From contig NZ_CP015193.1 of NCBI RefSeq assembly GCF_002214605.1, forward strand, positions 1,344,978 to 1,408,977: a DNA stretch of 64,000 nt, written 5' to 3'. Position numbers and translations under genes: made by a program. Every line of letters begins with the position of its first letter. The first letter of the stretch is position 1. Below the pieces are notes generated by a model. It searched no databases. It was not told the DNA's origin and worked only from the letters and a program-made list of their open reading frames with translations. This stretch comes from Thermococcus chitonophagus (lineage in GTDB: Archaea > Methanobacteriota_B > Thermococci > Thermococcales > Thermococcaceae). Shown here one piece after another: positions 45,399 through 53,939 of this stretch.

Positions 45399-47327
45399 AT
45401 GACGAGTGTCGACGTTAAGTACGTCATTGAGGAGCTTAAAGATATCGTTGGAAGTAGAGTCGATAAAGTTTATCATGAGGGTAGCGAGGTAAGAATTAAG
45501 CTCCACAAAGCTGGAGAGGGGAGGATAGATCTCCTAATTGAGGCCGGGAGGCGGATACACGTAACCACATATGTAAAGGAAAACTTACAACCTACGGCAT
45601 TCGCAATGCTCCTCAGAAAACATCTCTCAGGAAAGTTCCTCACAAACATAGAGCAGAGGGAATTCGACAGAATCGTTGTGTTGCACTTTGGTGAATATAA
45701 GCTAATTGCTGAGCTCTTTGGAAAGGGAAATATCGTGCTCGTAAACAATGACTGGGAGATCATTGGAGCTTTGAGGTACGAGGAGTTCAAGGATAGAAGC
45801 ATCAAGCCAAAAGTGAAGTACAAGTTCCCCCCAACACGTGAGAATCCATTAAAGGTAAGCTTCGAGAAATTTGTAGAGCTAATAAAGGGGGAAGATACTG
45901 AAATAGTCAGAGCCTTGGCGAGAAAGCTCAGCATCGGTGGGCTGTACTCTGAAGAGACCCTTCTAAGGGCAGGAATTGAGAAGACGAAGAAAGTGGGCGA
46001 GCTTAAAGATGAAGAGCTAAAGAAGATATACGAAACCATGCTTAGTGTTCTTAATTCCGAGAAGAGGCCTAACATAGTATTCAAAGATGGAGAGATGGTA
46101 GACGTCGTGCCAATCGACTTGATCTGGTACTCGGACTATGAGAAGAAGTTCTATGAAAGCTTTAGCAGGGCGTTGGATGAATACTTTGGCAGACTAACAA
46201 TAGAGAAAGCCAAAAGAGAAAGAACAAAGGCGCTTGAGGAAAAGAAAAAAGCGCTGGAAATTTCTTTAAGGAGGATAGAGGAGCAGATTAAAGGGTTTGA
46301 GAAGGAGGCTAGTGAAAATCAGGAGAGAGGGGATCTTTTATACGCAAATTACACCTTAGTCAAAGAAGTTCTTGAAGGCATTAGAAATGGAATTAAAAAA
46401 CTGGGAGTCAATGAAGTCAAGAGGAGAGTTGAGGAAGCCAAAAAGAAGGGTTACCCTTGGGCTAGGAGTATAGTGGAGATTGCCGAGGATTCCCTAACGC
46501 TGATTTTAGATGGGAAAAAGATAAAGCTCGACATCAACAAGTCGCTCGAGGAAAATGCAGAGCTATTCTACGAGAAAGCTAAGAGAGCAAGACAGAAACT
46601 AGAGGGAGCGAAGAAGGCTTATGAGGAAACAAGGAGGAAGATAGAAAACATAGAAAAAGAAATCGCAGAGGAAGAAGAGAAGATCTCAGTAAAGAAGCTT
46701 GAAAAAAGGAAGAAGAAGTGGTTTGAGAAGTTTAGGTGGTTCATAAGTAGCGAGGGATTTCTGGTCATTGGAGGAAAGGACTCAACCACGAATGAAATAG
46801 TGGTGAAGAAATACATGGATGAAAATGACCTCTATTGTCATGCAGACATCTGGGGAGCGCCTCATATCGTGATAAAGAACGGACAGAAAGCCGGAGAGAG
46901 GACAATCTTTGAAGCGTGTCAGTTCGCGGTCTCTATGAGCAGAGCGTGGAGTGAAGGTCTAGCCAGCGGTGATGCCTACTGGGTTTATCCAAATCAGGTT
47001 AGCAAGCAAGCACCGGCGGGAGAGTACCTTCCAAAGGGCGCGTTCATGGTCTATGGAAAGAGAAACTGGCTACACGGAATACCCCTCAAGTTGGCCGTTG
47101 GGATAATTAACTACGAAGGGGAGAACTTAGTTATGTGCGGACCCGTAGATGCCGTAAAGGCGCACACAGACAAATACATAGTTATAAGGCCCGGCGATAC
47201 TAAAAAGAGCGAACTAGTAAAGAAGATAAAAAAGATATTTGAAAAATGGGGATATAAGGTTCCCGAAGAGGACATTATGGCGGTTCTTCCTCCCGGTGAG
47301 GGGGACATCGTGGAGGTGGTTGAATGA
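45399..47327 (+). CDS. NFACT-family ribosome quality control protein (Rqc2/NEMF/RqcH homologue)
   Basis: A 642-residue protein with an N-terminal NFACT-N domain (TSVDVKYVIEELKDIVGSRVDKVY; residues 1-180), an HhH-like region, a long basic coiled coil (residues 280-450) and a C-terminal NFACT-R domain (FISSEGFLVIGGKDSTTNE, DLYCHADIWGAPH). The family binds stalled large ribosomal subunits and adds C-terminal tails to nascent chains. Start chosen at ATG 45399 (MTSVDV...), since a promoter lies at about 45350; TTG 45387 with GGGGGAGG is an alternative. The stop overlaps the next gene (ATGA). Confidence 0.9.
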   Translation: MTSVDVKYVIEELKDIVGSRVDKVYHEGSEVRIKLHKAGEGRIDLLIEAGRRIHVTTYVKENLQPTAFAMLLRKHLSGKFLTNIEQREFDRIVVLHFGEYKLIAELFGKGNIVLVNNDWEIIGALRYEEFKDRSIKPKVKYKFPPTRENPLKVSFEKFVELIKGEDTEIVRALARKLSIGGLYSEETLLRAGIEKTKKVGELKDEELKKIYETMLSVLNSEKRPNIVFKDGEMVDVVPIDLIWYSDYEKKFYESFSRALDEYFGRLTIEKAKRERTKALEEKKKALEISLRRIEEQIKGFEKEASENQERGDLLYANYTLVKEVLEGIRNGIKKLGVNEVKRRVEEAKKKGYPWARSIVEIAEDSLTLILDGKKIKLDINKSLEENAELFYEKAKRARQKLEGAKKAYEETRRKIENIEKEIAEEEEKISVKKLEKRKKKWFEKFRWFISSEGFLVIGGKDSTTNEIVVKKYMDENDLYCHADIWGAPHIVIKNGQKAGERTIFEACQFAVSMSRAWSEGLASGDAYWVYPNQVSKQAPAGEYLPKGAFMVYGKRNWLHGIPLKLAVGIINYEGENLVMCGPVDAVKAHTDKYIVIRPGDTKKSELVKKIKKIFEKWGYKVPEEDIMAVLPPGEGDIVEVVE

Positions 47328-47767
47328 AGTTAATGAAGCTTTATTCTCTTGCACAGGAGCTGGCTAGAGATCTAGTGTTTGAGGTAGATGACGAAGTTGT
47401 CACGCTCTCAATAAAAGGTGTGTTAATAGCAAACGTCCTATCGAAATCCTACAACTTTTCCTTTTTTGAAGTCTCGGAGGATGAGTTCATACTTGCCCTT
47501 CAAGCCTCGGGCTATGTGATATACCTGGGAATCGAAAGTGATGCAGAGCTGAGTGAAGATGCATACCCGTCAATAGTTCAGATTTTAATATCAGAGTTAA
47601 TGCCTCATGTAAACGCCCTAATAAGGGAGGCTGAGAAGATAAAATACAGGGGAAGCGATGTGCTACTCGATGACAACATGTCTCCCACACTGAAGGAAGC
47701 CATGTATGACATTCTCATTAAGCATAGAAAAGGAAAGATGCCTTATGAGCAGTTTGAGGTTGCTTAG
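47324..47767 (+). CDS. Conserved protein of unknown function, coupled to the Rqc2-like gene
   Basis: A 147-residue acidic protein starting in ATGA overlap with the NFACT gene, so it is likely co-expressed. Not recognised; no transmembrane helices. It could be a partner in ribosome quality control, but only proximity supports that. The following 150 bp are AT-rich with a TTTTTTT tract and carry only the next gene's promoter. Confidence 0.6.
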   Translation: MKLMKLYSLAQELARDLVFEVDDEVVTLSIKGVLIANVLSKSYNFSFFEVSEDEFILALQASGYVIYLGIESDAELSEDAYPSIVQILISELMPHVNALIREAEKIKYRGSDVLLDDNMSPTLKEAMYDILIKHRKGKMPYEQFEVA

Positions 47768-47917
47768 ATATTTTCCAAGATGTATTGAAAAAATTCTAAA
47801 TATTTAGAAATTACTTTAAGTTTTTTTCAATTACTTGTGGATATAACATTATTTTGTTAGAAATTTTACAAAACACTTAAATATGTTCTGAGCGTATAGT
47901 TAATGGTGAGAGAAAGC

Positions 47918-48667
47918 ATGATAATCTATGAGGGACCGAGAGACTATGAGTTCGCTGTCATACCTCATGCGAAGAGATTAGTTGAAGCCCTTGAGACGCT
48001 CGGAATGAAGATCAGAGAGTTTTCAATCCAAGGCAGGATATTAACACTAAATGGATACTTTGTACTGCACCTACAAGGGGAGTTGATAATAGAAAGGGCA
48101 GGTTTAATGTTCAAGACCCTCCCACAAGTGCTGGTAGAGCTAATTGAAGATATGGAGGAGAACATAAAGAAAGAACTGAAGCCCCTAGGAATGTTCGTCT
48201 ACTTAAGGCCTTCAGACATAAAAATAACGTATGAAGAAAAGCCAAAAGCTAACGAAAGCCTTGTCATTGACTGTCCAGAAGAAATAAAGAAAGAGTGCGA
48301 GAGATTTGGAAAAGGCGTTTTAATAGATCTGAGGGATAAAGGAATTGCAATAGACACGTTGGTAATTTCCTCCTATGTCGTTGGAAGAACTCTGAAAGTT
48401 CGGGTAACGGTTGTTCCAAATGGAGAAACAGAAGGAATCGAGGAAGTTGTTAAGAAAAAGATCGCATACCTTGAAAGGACAATTAAGGGATACAACATTT
48501 CACTAGAGAAAGTCGAAGTCATAACTCCAAAGATAAAGCCAGTTCTCGGCTTTGTCCTTATAAGAAAGAGGTCAATAGAAAGAGAGGCTGATGAAATAGT
48601 TCAGAACGAGGAAGTCAAATCAGTTCTAGCTAAAATCAGGGAACCAAGTGAGAACCATCGCAAGTAG
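47918..48667 (+). CDS. Conserved protein of unknown function
   Basis: A 249-residue soluble protein not recognised. It begins MIIYEGPRDYEF and has a central basic/acidic alternation (DCPEEIKKECERFGKG, then LVISSYVVGRTLKVRVTVVPNG). The frame opens at 47903, but ATG 47918 follows GGTGAGAG and a TATA (CACTTAAATATG, near 47878). Its 3' end overlaps the convergent radical SAM gene by 32 bases, an unusually long overlap for this window. Confidence 0.6.
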   Translation: MIIYEGPRDYEFAVIPHAKRLVEALETLGMKIREFSIQGRILTLNGYFVLHLQGELIIERAGLMFKTLPQVLVELIEDMEENIKKELKPLGMFVYLRPSDIKITYEEKPKANESLVIDCPEEIKKECERFGKGVLIDLRDKGIAIDTLVISSYVVGRTLKVRVTVVPNGETEGIEEVVKKKIAYLERTIKGYNISLEKVEVITPKIKPVLGFVLIRKRSIEREADEIVQNEEVKSVLAKIREPSENHRK

Positions 48668-49469
48668 GGTAGGAGTAATAGCCTTCCCTGCAGGATCCGA
48701 AGGTTATGCCCCTCTTTTCTATGAGCTTCCTTGCCTTTTGAAGTATGGCAAACCTTAGATCCCTCTTTAGGTAATAGTATCCTTCGTACTTCTCAGTATA
48801 CAGGGGCTCAAGCCTCTTCATAAGATCAGGAAACTTGGCACGCATCCTGGCCTTAATGTCGGGCCTGAGCTTCAAGGTCGAAACCGTTATATGGCTGACG
48901 AAATCTAAAGCCTTCAGGGTATCCTCAAAGTCATCCCACGTGTAGAAAGGTATTATTGGATCAATTCTGGCATAAACGGGAATTCCGGCTTTTTTAGCTT
49001 TTTTAAGAGCTCTTATTCTGTTCCTAGGGGGAGGAGCGTTAGGCTCAAGCAATTCTGCTTTATCCTCATCAACGGTTGTAACCGTAATTCCAACGGCACA
49101 CCTCAACTCGCTCAATATGTCAATGTCCCTCTCAAATATATCGGATTTCGTCAAGAGCAGGCATCTGACGTTGTACCTCTTTAAAAGCTCAAGAACCCTC
49201 CTGGTTATCCCAAGCTCACGCTCTATTGTAGGGTAAGGATCGGAAGAGTACGACATGGCTATGATAAACCTCTTGTCAAACTTCCTTAATTCCCTCTCCA
49301 GTGAGGGAAGGAGGTTGTCTTTGGTTCTAACTTTGAAGGCCTTAGGTATATAACCCGTTATATAGCAGTACACGCACGCGTGATCACAGCCCGTGTAAGG
49401 GTTTAGCGTGTACTTGAAGGGGCACGTACAGAGCTTCGATTTCCACGGGTCGAATGGCCTTATGTACAT
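48636..49469 (-). CDS. Radical SAM protein, SPL/Rv2578c-like family
   Basis: A 277-residue radical SAM enzyme. Motif CDHACVYC (C-x3-C-x2-C) is at about 26-33 in NPYTGCDHACVYCY, followed by SYSSDPYPTIE and ITVTTVDEDKAELLEP, which match the Rv2578c / spore-photolyase-like group. The reaction is unknown. The open frame runs from 49586, but ATG 49469 (MYIRPFDPW...) is the sensible start; a TATA-like TTTTTATC about 25 bp upstream suggests a leaderless mRNA. Confidence 0.82.
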   Translation of the reverse strand: MYIRPFDPWKSKLCTCPFKYTLNPYTGCDHACVYCYITGYIPKAFKVRTKDNLLPSLERELRKFDKRFIIAMSYSSDPYPTIERELGITRRVLELLKRYNVRCLLLTKSDIFERDIDILSELRCAVGITVTTVDEDKAELLEPNAPPPRNRIRALKKAKKAGIPVYARIDPIIPFYTWDDFEDTLKALDFVSHITVSTLKLRPDIKARMRAKFPDLMKRLEPLYTEKYEGYYYLKRDLRFAILQKARKLIEKRGITFGSCREGYYSYPTCDGSHLVP

Positions 49470-49533
49470 CACTTGGAGTGTTGTTTGGCAAAGAGATAAA
49501 AGGATTACGAGAAAACTGAAACGGGTGAAAGTA

Positions 49534-49944
49534 ATGTCAGATGTTGTGAAAGGAAAAGTGAAGTGGGTTGAGGGAGAGCAGTTCATCGGCAGGATAGAAG
49601 GAGATCAGTGTTCGGTGATCCTGGGAGAGGGTGGAATAAGTCCAATGAAACTGCTCCTCCTGAGCGTCGCTGGGTGTACAGCATTTGACGTCGTTATGAT
49701 ACTAAAGAAGATGAGGGAACCAATCAAAGGGCTCGAGATAGAAATTGAAGGAACAAGAAGAGACGAGTACCCCAGGATATACAAGGAGGTCACGATACAC
49801 TACAGAATATATGGTAACGTCGATGAGAAGAAAGCTAGGAGAGCAATAGAGCTCAGTCAAGAGAAGTACTGCTCAGCATCAGCCCATATAAAGCTGAGCG
49901 GGGCAAAAGTTAACTATACCCTTGAGATAATCCCCGAATCTTAA
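49534..49944 (+). CDS. OsmC/Ohr-family protein
   Basis: A 136-residue OsmC-fold protein. The two cysteines expected for thiol peroxidase activity are in LSVAGCTAFDVV and QEKYCSASAH, with the ISPMKLLL helix between. It reduces organic hydroperoxides or acts as a related thiol protein. ATG 49534 with GGGTGAAAG is preferred to the 42 residue-longer open frame, which overlaps the divergent radical SAM gene and its promoter. Confidence 0.85.
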   Translation: MSDVVKGKVKWVEGEQFIGRIEGDQCSVILGEGGISPMKLLLLSVAGCTAFDVVMILKKMREPIKGLEIEIEGTRRDEYPRIYKEVTIHYRIYGNVDEKKARRAIELSQEKYCSASAHIKLSGAKVNYTLEIIPES

Positions 49945-49965
49945 TTTAATTTTTTGGTGATCTTA

Positions 49966-50295
49966 ATGCCCCTAATAGCAGTTTATGGGAGCTTAAGAAG
50001 GAGAAAGTGCCTTCACGACCACTACATGAAGAGTGCAACCTTCTTAGGGAAGGACTGGATAGAGGGATTTGAACTGTGGGTCGGGGAATGGCCTTATGCA
50101 GTTAAAGGAGAAGGAAGGATAAAGGTTGAAGTCTATGAGGTTTGTGAAGAGACCTTTGAGGAAATAAACAAGATGGAAGTAGAAAGTGGTTACATTCCAA
50201 CAAAAGTTAAAACGAAGTTTGGCATTGCAGTTCTATGGGAGTATCCCAGGAGAAGAGGGAGAAAAATTGAGAGCGGGGACATAAATGATCAATGA
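49966..50295 (+). CDS. Gamma-glutamylcyclotransferase-like (AIG2-fold) protein
   Basis: A 109-residue protein with the YGSLRR motif (residues 6-11) and the catalytic-type Glu (...INKMEVESGYIP) characteristic of the GGCT/AIG2 fold. The substrate is unknown. Start at ATG 49966 is set by GGTGAT four bases ahead; the in-frame TTG 49954 is not favoured. The stop at 50293-50295 overlaps the box C of the C/D RNA on the same strand. Confidence 0.85.
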   Translation: MPLIAVYGSLRRRKCLHDHYMKSATFLGKDWIEGFELWVGEWPYAVKGEGRIKVEVYEVCEETFEEINKMEVESGYIPTKVKTKFGIAVLWEYPRRRGRKIESGDINDQ

Positions 50296-50341
50296 TGAGC
50301 CTCCATCCCCACTGAAGTGTGATGAGTGCACATCAGGCTGA
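50292..50341 (+). ncRNA. Box C/D guide RNA, overlapping the end of the cyclotransferase gene
   Basis: Box C ATGATGA (50292-50298), 13-nt guide, D' CTGA (50312-50315), C' GTGATGA (50319-50325), 12-nt guide, D CTGA (50338-50341). The guide complements are TGGGGATGGAGGC (D') and CCTGATGTGCAC (D). The box C overlaps the stop codon of the gene before it on the same strand, so the RNA is probably processed from its transcript. Targets not verified. Confidence 0.88.
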
Positions 50342-50387
50342 GATAACTCTTTTCTACTCCCTCTTCCAAATCATTCTGGTGATTTAG

Positions 50388-51170
50388 GTGGTCAAAATAC
50401 CGAAGAGCCATCCAAGATACTGGAGCCTTTACTATAGAGAGAAGATAATAGAAGGGATGGAGAAAGGAATAACGGCAAAGGCAGGCCTTATAGCTCATGG
50501 AAGAGGAGAGGCTTTTGACTACTTAATAGGAGAAAAAACGATTCCTCCGGCCGAAGAGGCCATGAAAGCGGCAGTTGCAAAGCTACTTCTGGCAGAACAT
50601 CCCGTTATCTCAGTAAACGGGAACGTCGCAGCCTTGGTACCAAAGGAAACTGTTGAACTGGCAAAGGCCCTGGGAGCAAAACTTGAAGTAAATCTGTTTT
50701 ATAGAACTGAGGAGAGAGTGAAGAAGATCGCAGAAGTTCTTTATGAGCACGGAGCTGAGGAAGTTCTCGGAATAAATCCAACTAAATTTATCCCAGGATT
50801 GGAGAGCGAAAGAGCAAAAGTCGATGAAAGAGGAATATGGAAAGCAGATGTCGTTGTTGTTCCCCTTGAGGATGGAGACAGGACTGAGGCTTTAGTTAAG
50901 ATGGGAAAGTTCGTGATCACGGTAGATCTAAATCCACTCTCAAGGTCAGCTAGAATGGCGGACATAACCATTGTTGACAACATAATAAGGGCCTACCCCA
51001 GGATGATAGAACTTGCAAAGGAAATGAAATCCTGGGATAAAGAAAGGCTTCAAGACGTCCTCAAGAGTTACGACAACTCCAAGGTTCTAAGTGATGTCCT
51101 GATTCACATAAGGGACAGGCTAACGAGGCTCGCTAGCGAGGGGGTATGGAGGAAAGAAAGGTTAGACTAA
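50388..51170 (+). CDS. 4-phosphopantoate--beta-alanine ligase (archaeal phosphopantothenate synthetase)
   Basis: A 260-residue DUF137 protein that joins 4-phosphopantoate and beta-alanine in the archaeal CoA pathway, following pantoate kinase. Features: [17 protein letters not shown] at the N-terminus, [46 protein letters not shown] and [19 protein letters not shown], matching the family. GTG 50388 has GGTGAT four bases ahead. Together with panE and coaBC, this window holds three CoA pathway steps, dispersed rather than in one operon. Confidence 0.93.
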   Translation: MVKIPKSHPRYWSLYYREKIIEGMEKGITAKAGLIAHGRGEAFDYLIGEKTIPPAEEAMKAAVAKLLLAEHPVISVNGNVAALVPKETVELAKALGAKLEVNLFYRTEERVKKIAEVLYEHGAEEVLGINPTKFIPGLESERAKVDERGIWKADVVVVPLEDGDRTEALVKMGKFVITVDLNPLSRSARMADITIVDNIIRAYPRMIELAKEMKSWDKERLQDVLKSYDNSKVLSDVLIHIRDRLTRLASEGVWRKERLD

Positions 51171-51886
51171 AAGCTTCCAACAAGCTTTCTTAGACCAGCT
51201 ATGAGCTCCGCTTCATTTTCTGCATGAGAAACAACAAGAGGAACCCTTTCCTTTTCCGCTATTTTTACCGCGAGTTCATCCAACCTCTTTACACCATGTA
51301 GAACGACCATGGCTGGTTTAAGCCCCTGAACTCTCACAGCTATCATGGGGCTTCTTCCAGTAGTAACCTTCGTGAAAACCAGGGCCCTCTCCGTGGTCCA
51401 GCCATAGAGCTTTAAGAACTCCTCGGCGGACATTTCAAGTATGGCCTGTATGCTGTCAACGACGGTGTAGCCATAAATCTTCTTGTCCATTAAATCAGGA
51501 TTTGCCACTATCTCGCCTTTAACGGCGTCAACTATGTCCTTTACTGTAACTGGGATGTTGAACTCCCTTATGTCAAGAATTGCGCTCGTTGGAATTTCTC
51601 CCCCAAGGGTCCTGCTGAAAGCCTTTATTACGTTCCCCCCTCTCTTCTCGTCTATCTCAATCAAGGCCTCGACGAACTTCCTTATTGTTGAAGCTCCCGG
51701 GCTCTTCCTTCTCCCACCTTCATAATCGCTGATAACAGAAGAGGAGACACCCAAGTATTCAGCAAGCTCAGTTTGACTTATGCCAAATATTTCTCTCCAC
51801 TTTCTCATGGTTTTACCCGGGTCTGGGGATAGAACTATCTCGCCGGCTATCCTTCTAGCAAGGGCTTCTTTCTCCTTTTCGAACAT
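51167..51886 (-). CDS. XRE-type helix-turn-helix regulator with C-terminal sensor-like domain
   Basis: A 239-residue protein with an N-terminal helix-turn-helix ([31 protein letters not shown], about 33-63) and a C-terminal region ([29 protein letters not shown]) of unknown ligand. It resembles the COG1709 archaeal regulators. The TATA box (GATATAAACG, minus strand near 51910) lies 25 bp from ATG 51886, giving a leaderless mRNA, and the 10-bp palindrome GGCAATTGCC (51922-51931) sits just upstream, a possible autoregulatory operator. Overlaps the ligase gene by four bases. Confidence 0.85.
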   Translation of the reverse strand: MFEKEKEALARRIAGEIVLSPDPGKTMRKWREIFGISQTELAEYLGVSSSVISDYEGGRRKSPGASTIRKFVEALIEIDEKRGGNVIKAFSRTLGGEIPTSAILDIREFNIPVTVKDIVDAVKGEIVANPDLMDKKIYGYTVVDSIQAILEMSAEEFLKLYGWTTERALVFTKVTTGRSPMIAVRVQGLKPAMVVLHGVKRLDELAVKIAEKERVPLVVSHAENEAELIAGLRKLVGSF

Positions 51887-51906
51887 GATAGTATTTTAAC
51901 TAAAAG

Positions 51907-51931
51907 GGATATAAACGTTTCGGCAATTGCC
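51907..51931 (-). promoter_or_regulatory. Promoter and palindrome ahead of the HTH regulator
   Basis: Minus strand: GGCAATTGCC palindrome (51922-51931), BRE-like CGAAACG, TATA TTTATATCC, then ATG 51886 25 bp on. The palindrome is at the position expected for an activator or autoregulation site, inferred from layout only. Confidence 0.5.
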
Positions 51932-52533
51932 TAAATCTTAATGGAGTTCAAAAGTTCTCTTAGCTTCTTGAAATCCTCCTTTAGTTCTTCTCTAAGCTGA
52001 GGCCTATATAGAGCAACTGCTGGATGGTACATTGGGATTATATAGACCTTTCCAAAGAGCGTTCTTGCCTCAAACACTTTGCCATGAATTTTACTTATCC
52101 CTTCAACAGTGAAGCCAAACTTCTTGAGTATATATGAGGTGGAAAACCTGCCCAAAGTAACAATTACTTTGGGCTTTATTATATCTATCTGCGCATCAAG
52201 GTAGGGGGAGCAGGCCTTTATCTCCTCCTCGGTTGGATCCCTGTTGTTTGGGGGTCTGCACTTAACTATGTTCGTAATGTAAACTTCGCCTCTGCTAAGA
52301 CCTATGGAAGCAAGCAACTCATCAAGAACTTTTCCCGCTTTACCAACGAAGGGCAGACCTTGCTGATCTTCCCAGTACCCTGGGGCTTCTCCGACTAACA
52401 TTACCTTAGCATCGTAACTCCCAGCGCCGGGAACGGGATTAGTCCTTAATTGCCAGAGCGGACATTTCCTGCAGTTCCGGATTTTCTCCTCAAGCTTCTT
52501 CATTAATTCCCTCTTTGAGGGCACGGAAATCAC
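51931..52533 (-). CDS. Family 4 uracil-DNA glycosylase
   Basis: A 200-residue UDG4 carrying a [4Fe-4S] cluster: four cysteines in NCRKCPLWQ, KCRPPNN, and ACSPYLDA. Motif A GEAPGYWEDQQGLPFVG and motif B MYHPAVALY are visible. Removes uracil from DNA, important at high temperature. Start overlaps the stop of the upstream small gene. Confidence 0.95.
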   Translation of the reverse strand: MISVPSKRELMKKLEEKIRNCRKCPLWQLRTNPVPGAGSYDAKVMLVGEAPGYWEDQQGLPFVGKAGKVLDELLASIGLSRGEVYITNIVKCRPPNNRDPTEEEIKACSPYLDAQIDIIKPKVIVTLGRFSTSYILKKFGFTVEGISKIHGKVFEARTLFGKVYIIPMYHPAVALYRPQLREELKEDFKKLRELLNSIKI

Positions 52534-52889
52534 CTTTTAACCGGCAACCTTGCCTGTGAGAGGTAAGCCTGAAGGAGTTCAACCCATGCTGTGTAGTAGC
52601 CCCTCTCATAGTCGTCTCTAAACTCCTGACTCCTTATTTCTTCAAACTGTTCAAGTAACTTCTTTATCTCCTCGGGATCAGGATTATTCATGAGCCTAAC
52701 TATCAAAGAATCTGGATCGTTGTCCTTAATTGCACTCATGAACCCGTTTATCGCCTTAAGGTATCCTCTTCCCCACTCATCATCCTTTACTAGCTTTGAC
52801 AGCTTATCTAAGTGTGACTTTGCCTTATCAAAGTCCCTCCTAAGAAGTGCCCTCAGGAACATTTCCATTCGCATTTCCCTAGCAGGCAT
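52530..52889 (-). CDS. Small helical protein of unknown function, next to UDG
   Basis: A 119-residue protein with TPR-like helical pattern (MEMFLRALLRRDFDKAKSHLDKLSK). Not recognised. It sits between the sugar isomerase-like gene and UDG4 with four-base gaps/overlaps, so it is in one operon, but the operon logic does not reveal its job. Confidence 0.65.
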   Translation of the reverse strand: MPAREMRMEMFLRALLRRDFDKAKSHLDKLSKLVKDDEWGRGYLKAINGFMSAIKDNDPDSLIVRLMNNPDPEEIKKLLEQFEEIRSQEFRDDYERGYYTAWVELLQAYLSQARLPVKR

Positions 52890-52893
52890 TGCC

Positions 52894-53700
52894 TCACCTC
52901 CTGAGCCTCTGAATTAAATCCTCCTTAGGCGGCATGTTGTGGAAGACCTTGGGATCCTTGACCTTTACGAGAATGGGAATGTTATCATCGAACATCTTGA
53001 GAACCTTTCCGAAGGGTATCTTGCCTTCTCCCGGAAGCAAGTGAAGATCGCCGACTCCATACGCGAGGGCATCCTCTGGTTCAACCTGGGGAAACATCTT
53101 CCCGAAGTTATCATGAACAAGCAGAAGAATGGTCTTCTCGATGCCGAGCCTCACATCTTCAAGCAACTTATTCTCATCACCTTGAGCGCTTAAGAATGCA
53201 TGGGCCACATCCAGGGCAAAACCGACGTTGTCCTTATCGACGTTGTCTATAACGTAAAGTGTATCTTTAACGCTGAACGTATTTTCAAGAGCTATCTGAA
53301 TGCCAAACTTTGAGGCAGTATCAGCTAGGGTCTTTATAGCATCTATCTCCAAATCAAGCCTTCCAGTCTTTCCGCTCTGCATTACCACTATCTTGGCACC
53401 CAACTTAATGGCAACGTCCAATGCAGCCTTGGCAACCTTGAAGTGCCTACTATAGTAAATGCTATCCCTTAGGTTTATTGAGGCAGGCATTCTAATTATG
53501 TATTCAATTCCAACTCCCCTAAGTGCCGCCTCAACTTCTTGTAGGTGATTTTCGACGACTATTCCATTCTTTATCAAACCAAGAGCGTGAGGGAATATCT
53601 GAACAAAATCGTAGTTCTTGATCTTAATTTCAGCAAGAATCGAGGGCAAAGTCCTTCCTTCCTTAATGAAGTGGGGGTATATGCTTACTCCAACCTTCAT
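52894..53700 (-). CDS. Sugar phosphate isomerase/epimerase-like TIM barrel (AP endonuclease 2 family)
   Basis: A 268-residue xylose-isomerase-like barrel. Candidate metal ligands: Glu in QIALENTFS, Asp in GFALDVAHAF, His in LLLVHDNFGK. DNA-repair activity (endonuclease IV) is possible but the metal-site pattern looks incomplete, so an isomerase/epimerase is more likely. AGGTGG precedes ATG 53700. First gene of an operon with UDG4, so a DNA role is worth remembering. Confidence 0.78.
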   Translation of the reverse strand: MKVGVSIYPHFIKEGRTLPSILAEIKIKNYDFVQIFPHALGLIKNGIVVENHLQEVEAALRGVGIEYIIRMPASINLRDSIYYSRHFKVAKAALDVAIKLGAKIVVMQSGKTGRLDLEIDAIKTLADTASKFGIQIALENTFSVKDTLYVIDNVDKDNVGFALDVAHAFLSAQGDENKLLEDVRLGIEKTILLLVHDNFGKMFPQVEPEDALAYGVGDLHLLPGEGKIPFGKVLKMFDDNIPILVKVKDPKVFHNMPPKEDLIQRLRR

Positions 53701-53732
53701 TCTTAACCCACCTTGAGAGACCATCAAGCGAA

Positions 53733-53746
53733 AGACTTAAAAGTCT
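53733..53746. promoter_or_regulatory. Two-way TATA element for tRNA-Met and the isomerase operon
   Basis: AGACTTAAAAGTCT is nearly palindromic. On the plus strand it has GCGAAAG (BRE-like) before it and leads to tRNA-Met at 53774; on the minus strand it lies about 25 bp from the start region of the isomerase mRNA (ATG 53700, short leader). A shared promoter is likely. Confidence 0.5.
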
Positions 53747-53773
53747 TCCGTGGGTGAGGTAATTCCGGGCAGT

Positions 53774-53883
53774 GCCGGGGTAGCTTAGCCTGGTCAAAGC
53801 GCCCGGCTCATAGGGCTACTCCCCCGTGAGGGGGAGCCTGAGAAACCGGGAGATCCGGGGTTCGAAGCCCCGCCCCGGCACCA
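53774..53883 (+). tRNA. tRNA-Met (CAT, elongator) with intron and encoded CCA
   Basis: Acceptor GCCGGGG pairs with CCCCGGC; discriminator A and CCA are encoded (53880-53883). Anticodon CAT lies at 53809-53811, with anticodon stem CCCGG/CCGGG. A 32-nt intron (53813-53844) follows base 37 and contains the strong hairpin CTCCCCC-GTGA-GGGGGAG, which fits a bulge-helix-bulge for archaeal splicing. The initiator tRNA in archaea has a different acceptor and no intron, so this is elongator Met or, if the first anticodon base is modified to lysidine-like agmatidine, Ile2. D- and T-loop features make Met the default reading. Confidence 0.88.
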
Positions 53884-53939
53884 CCTTTTCTAAGCATAGG
53901 TATTTTTAAGGAGTTGAGCGTAGATAAGAGGGGATAGCG

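Noticed and set aside
53774-53883. Initiator tRNA-Met
   Set aside because: The acceptor begins GCCGGGG and an intron follows base 37; archaeal initiators begin with A1-U72 and lack the intron.
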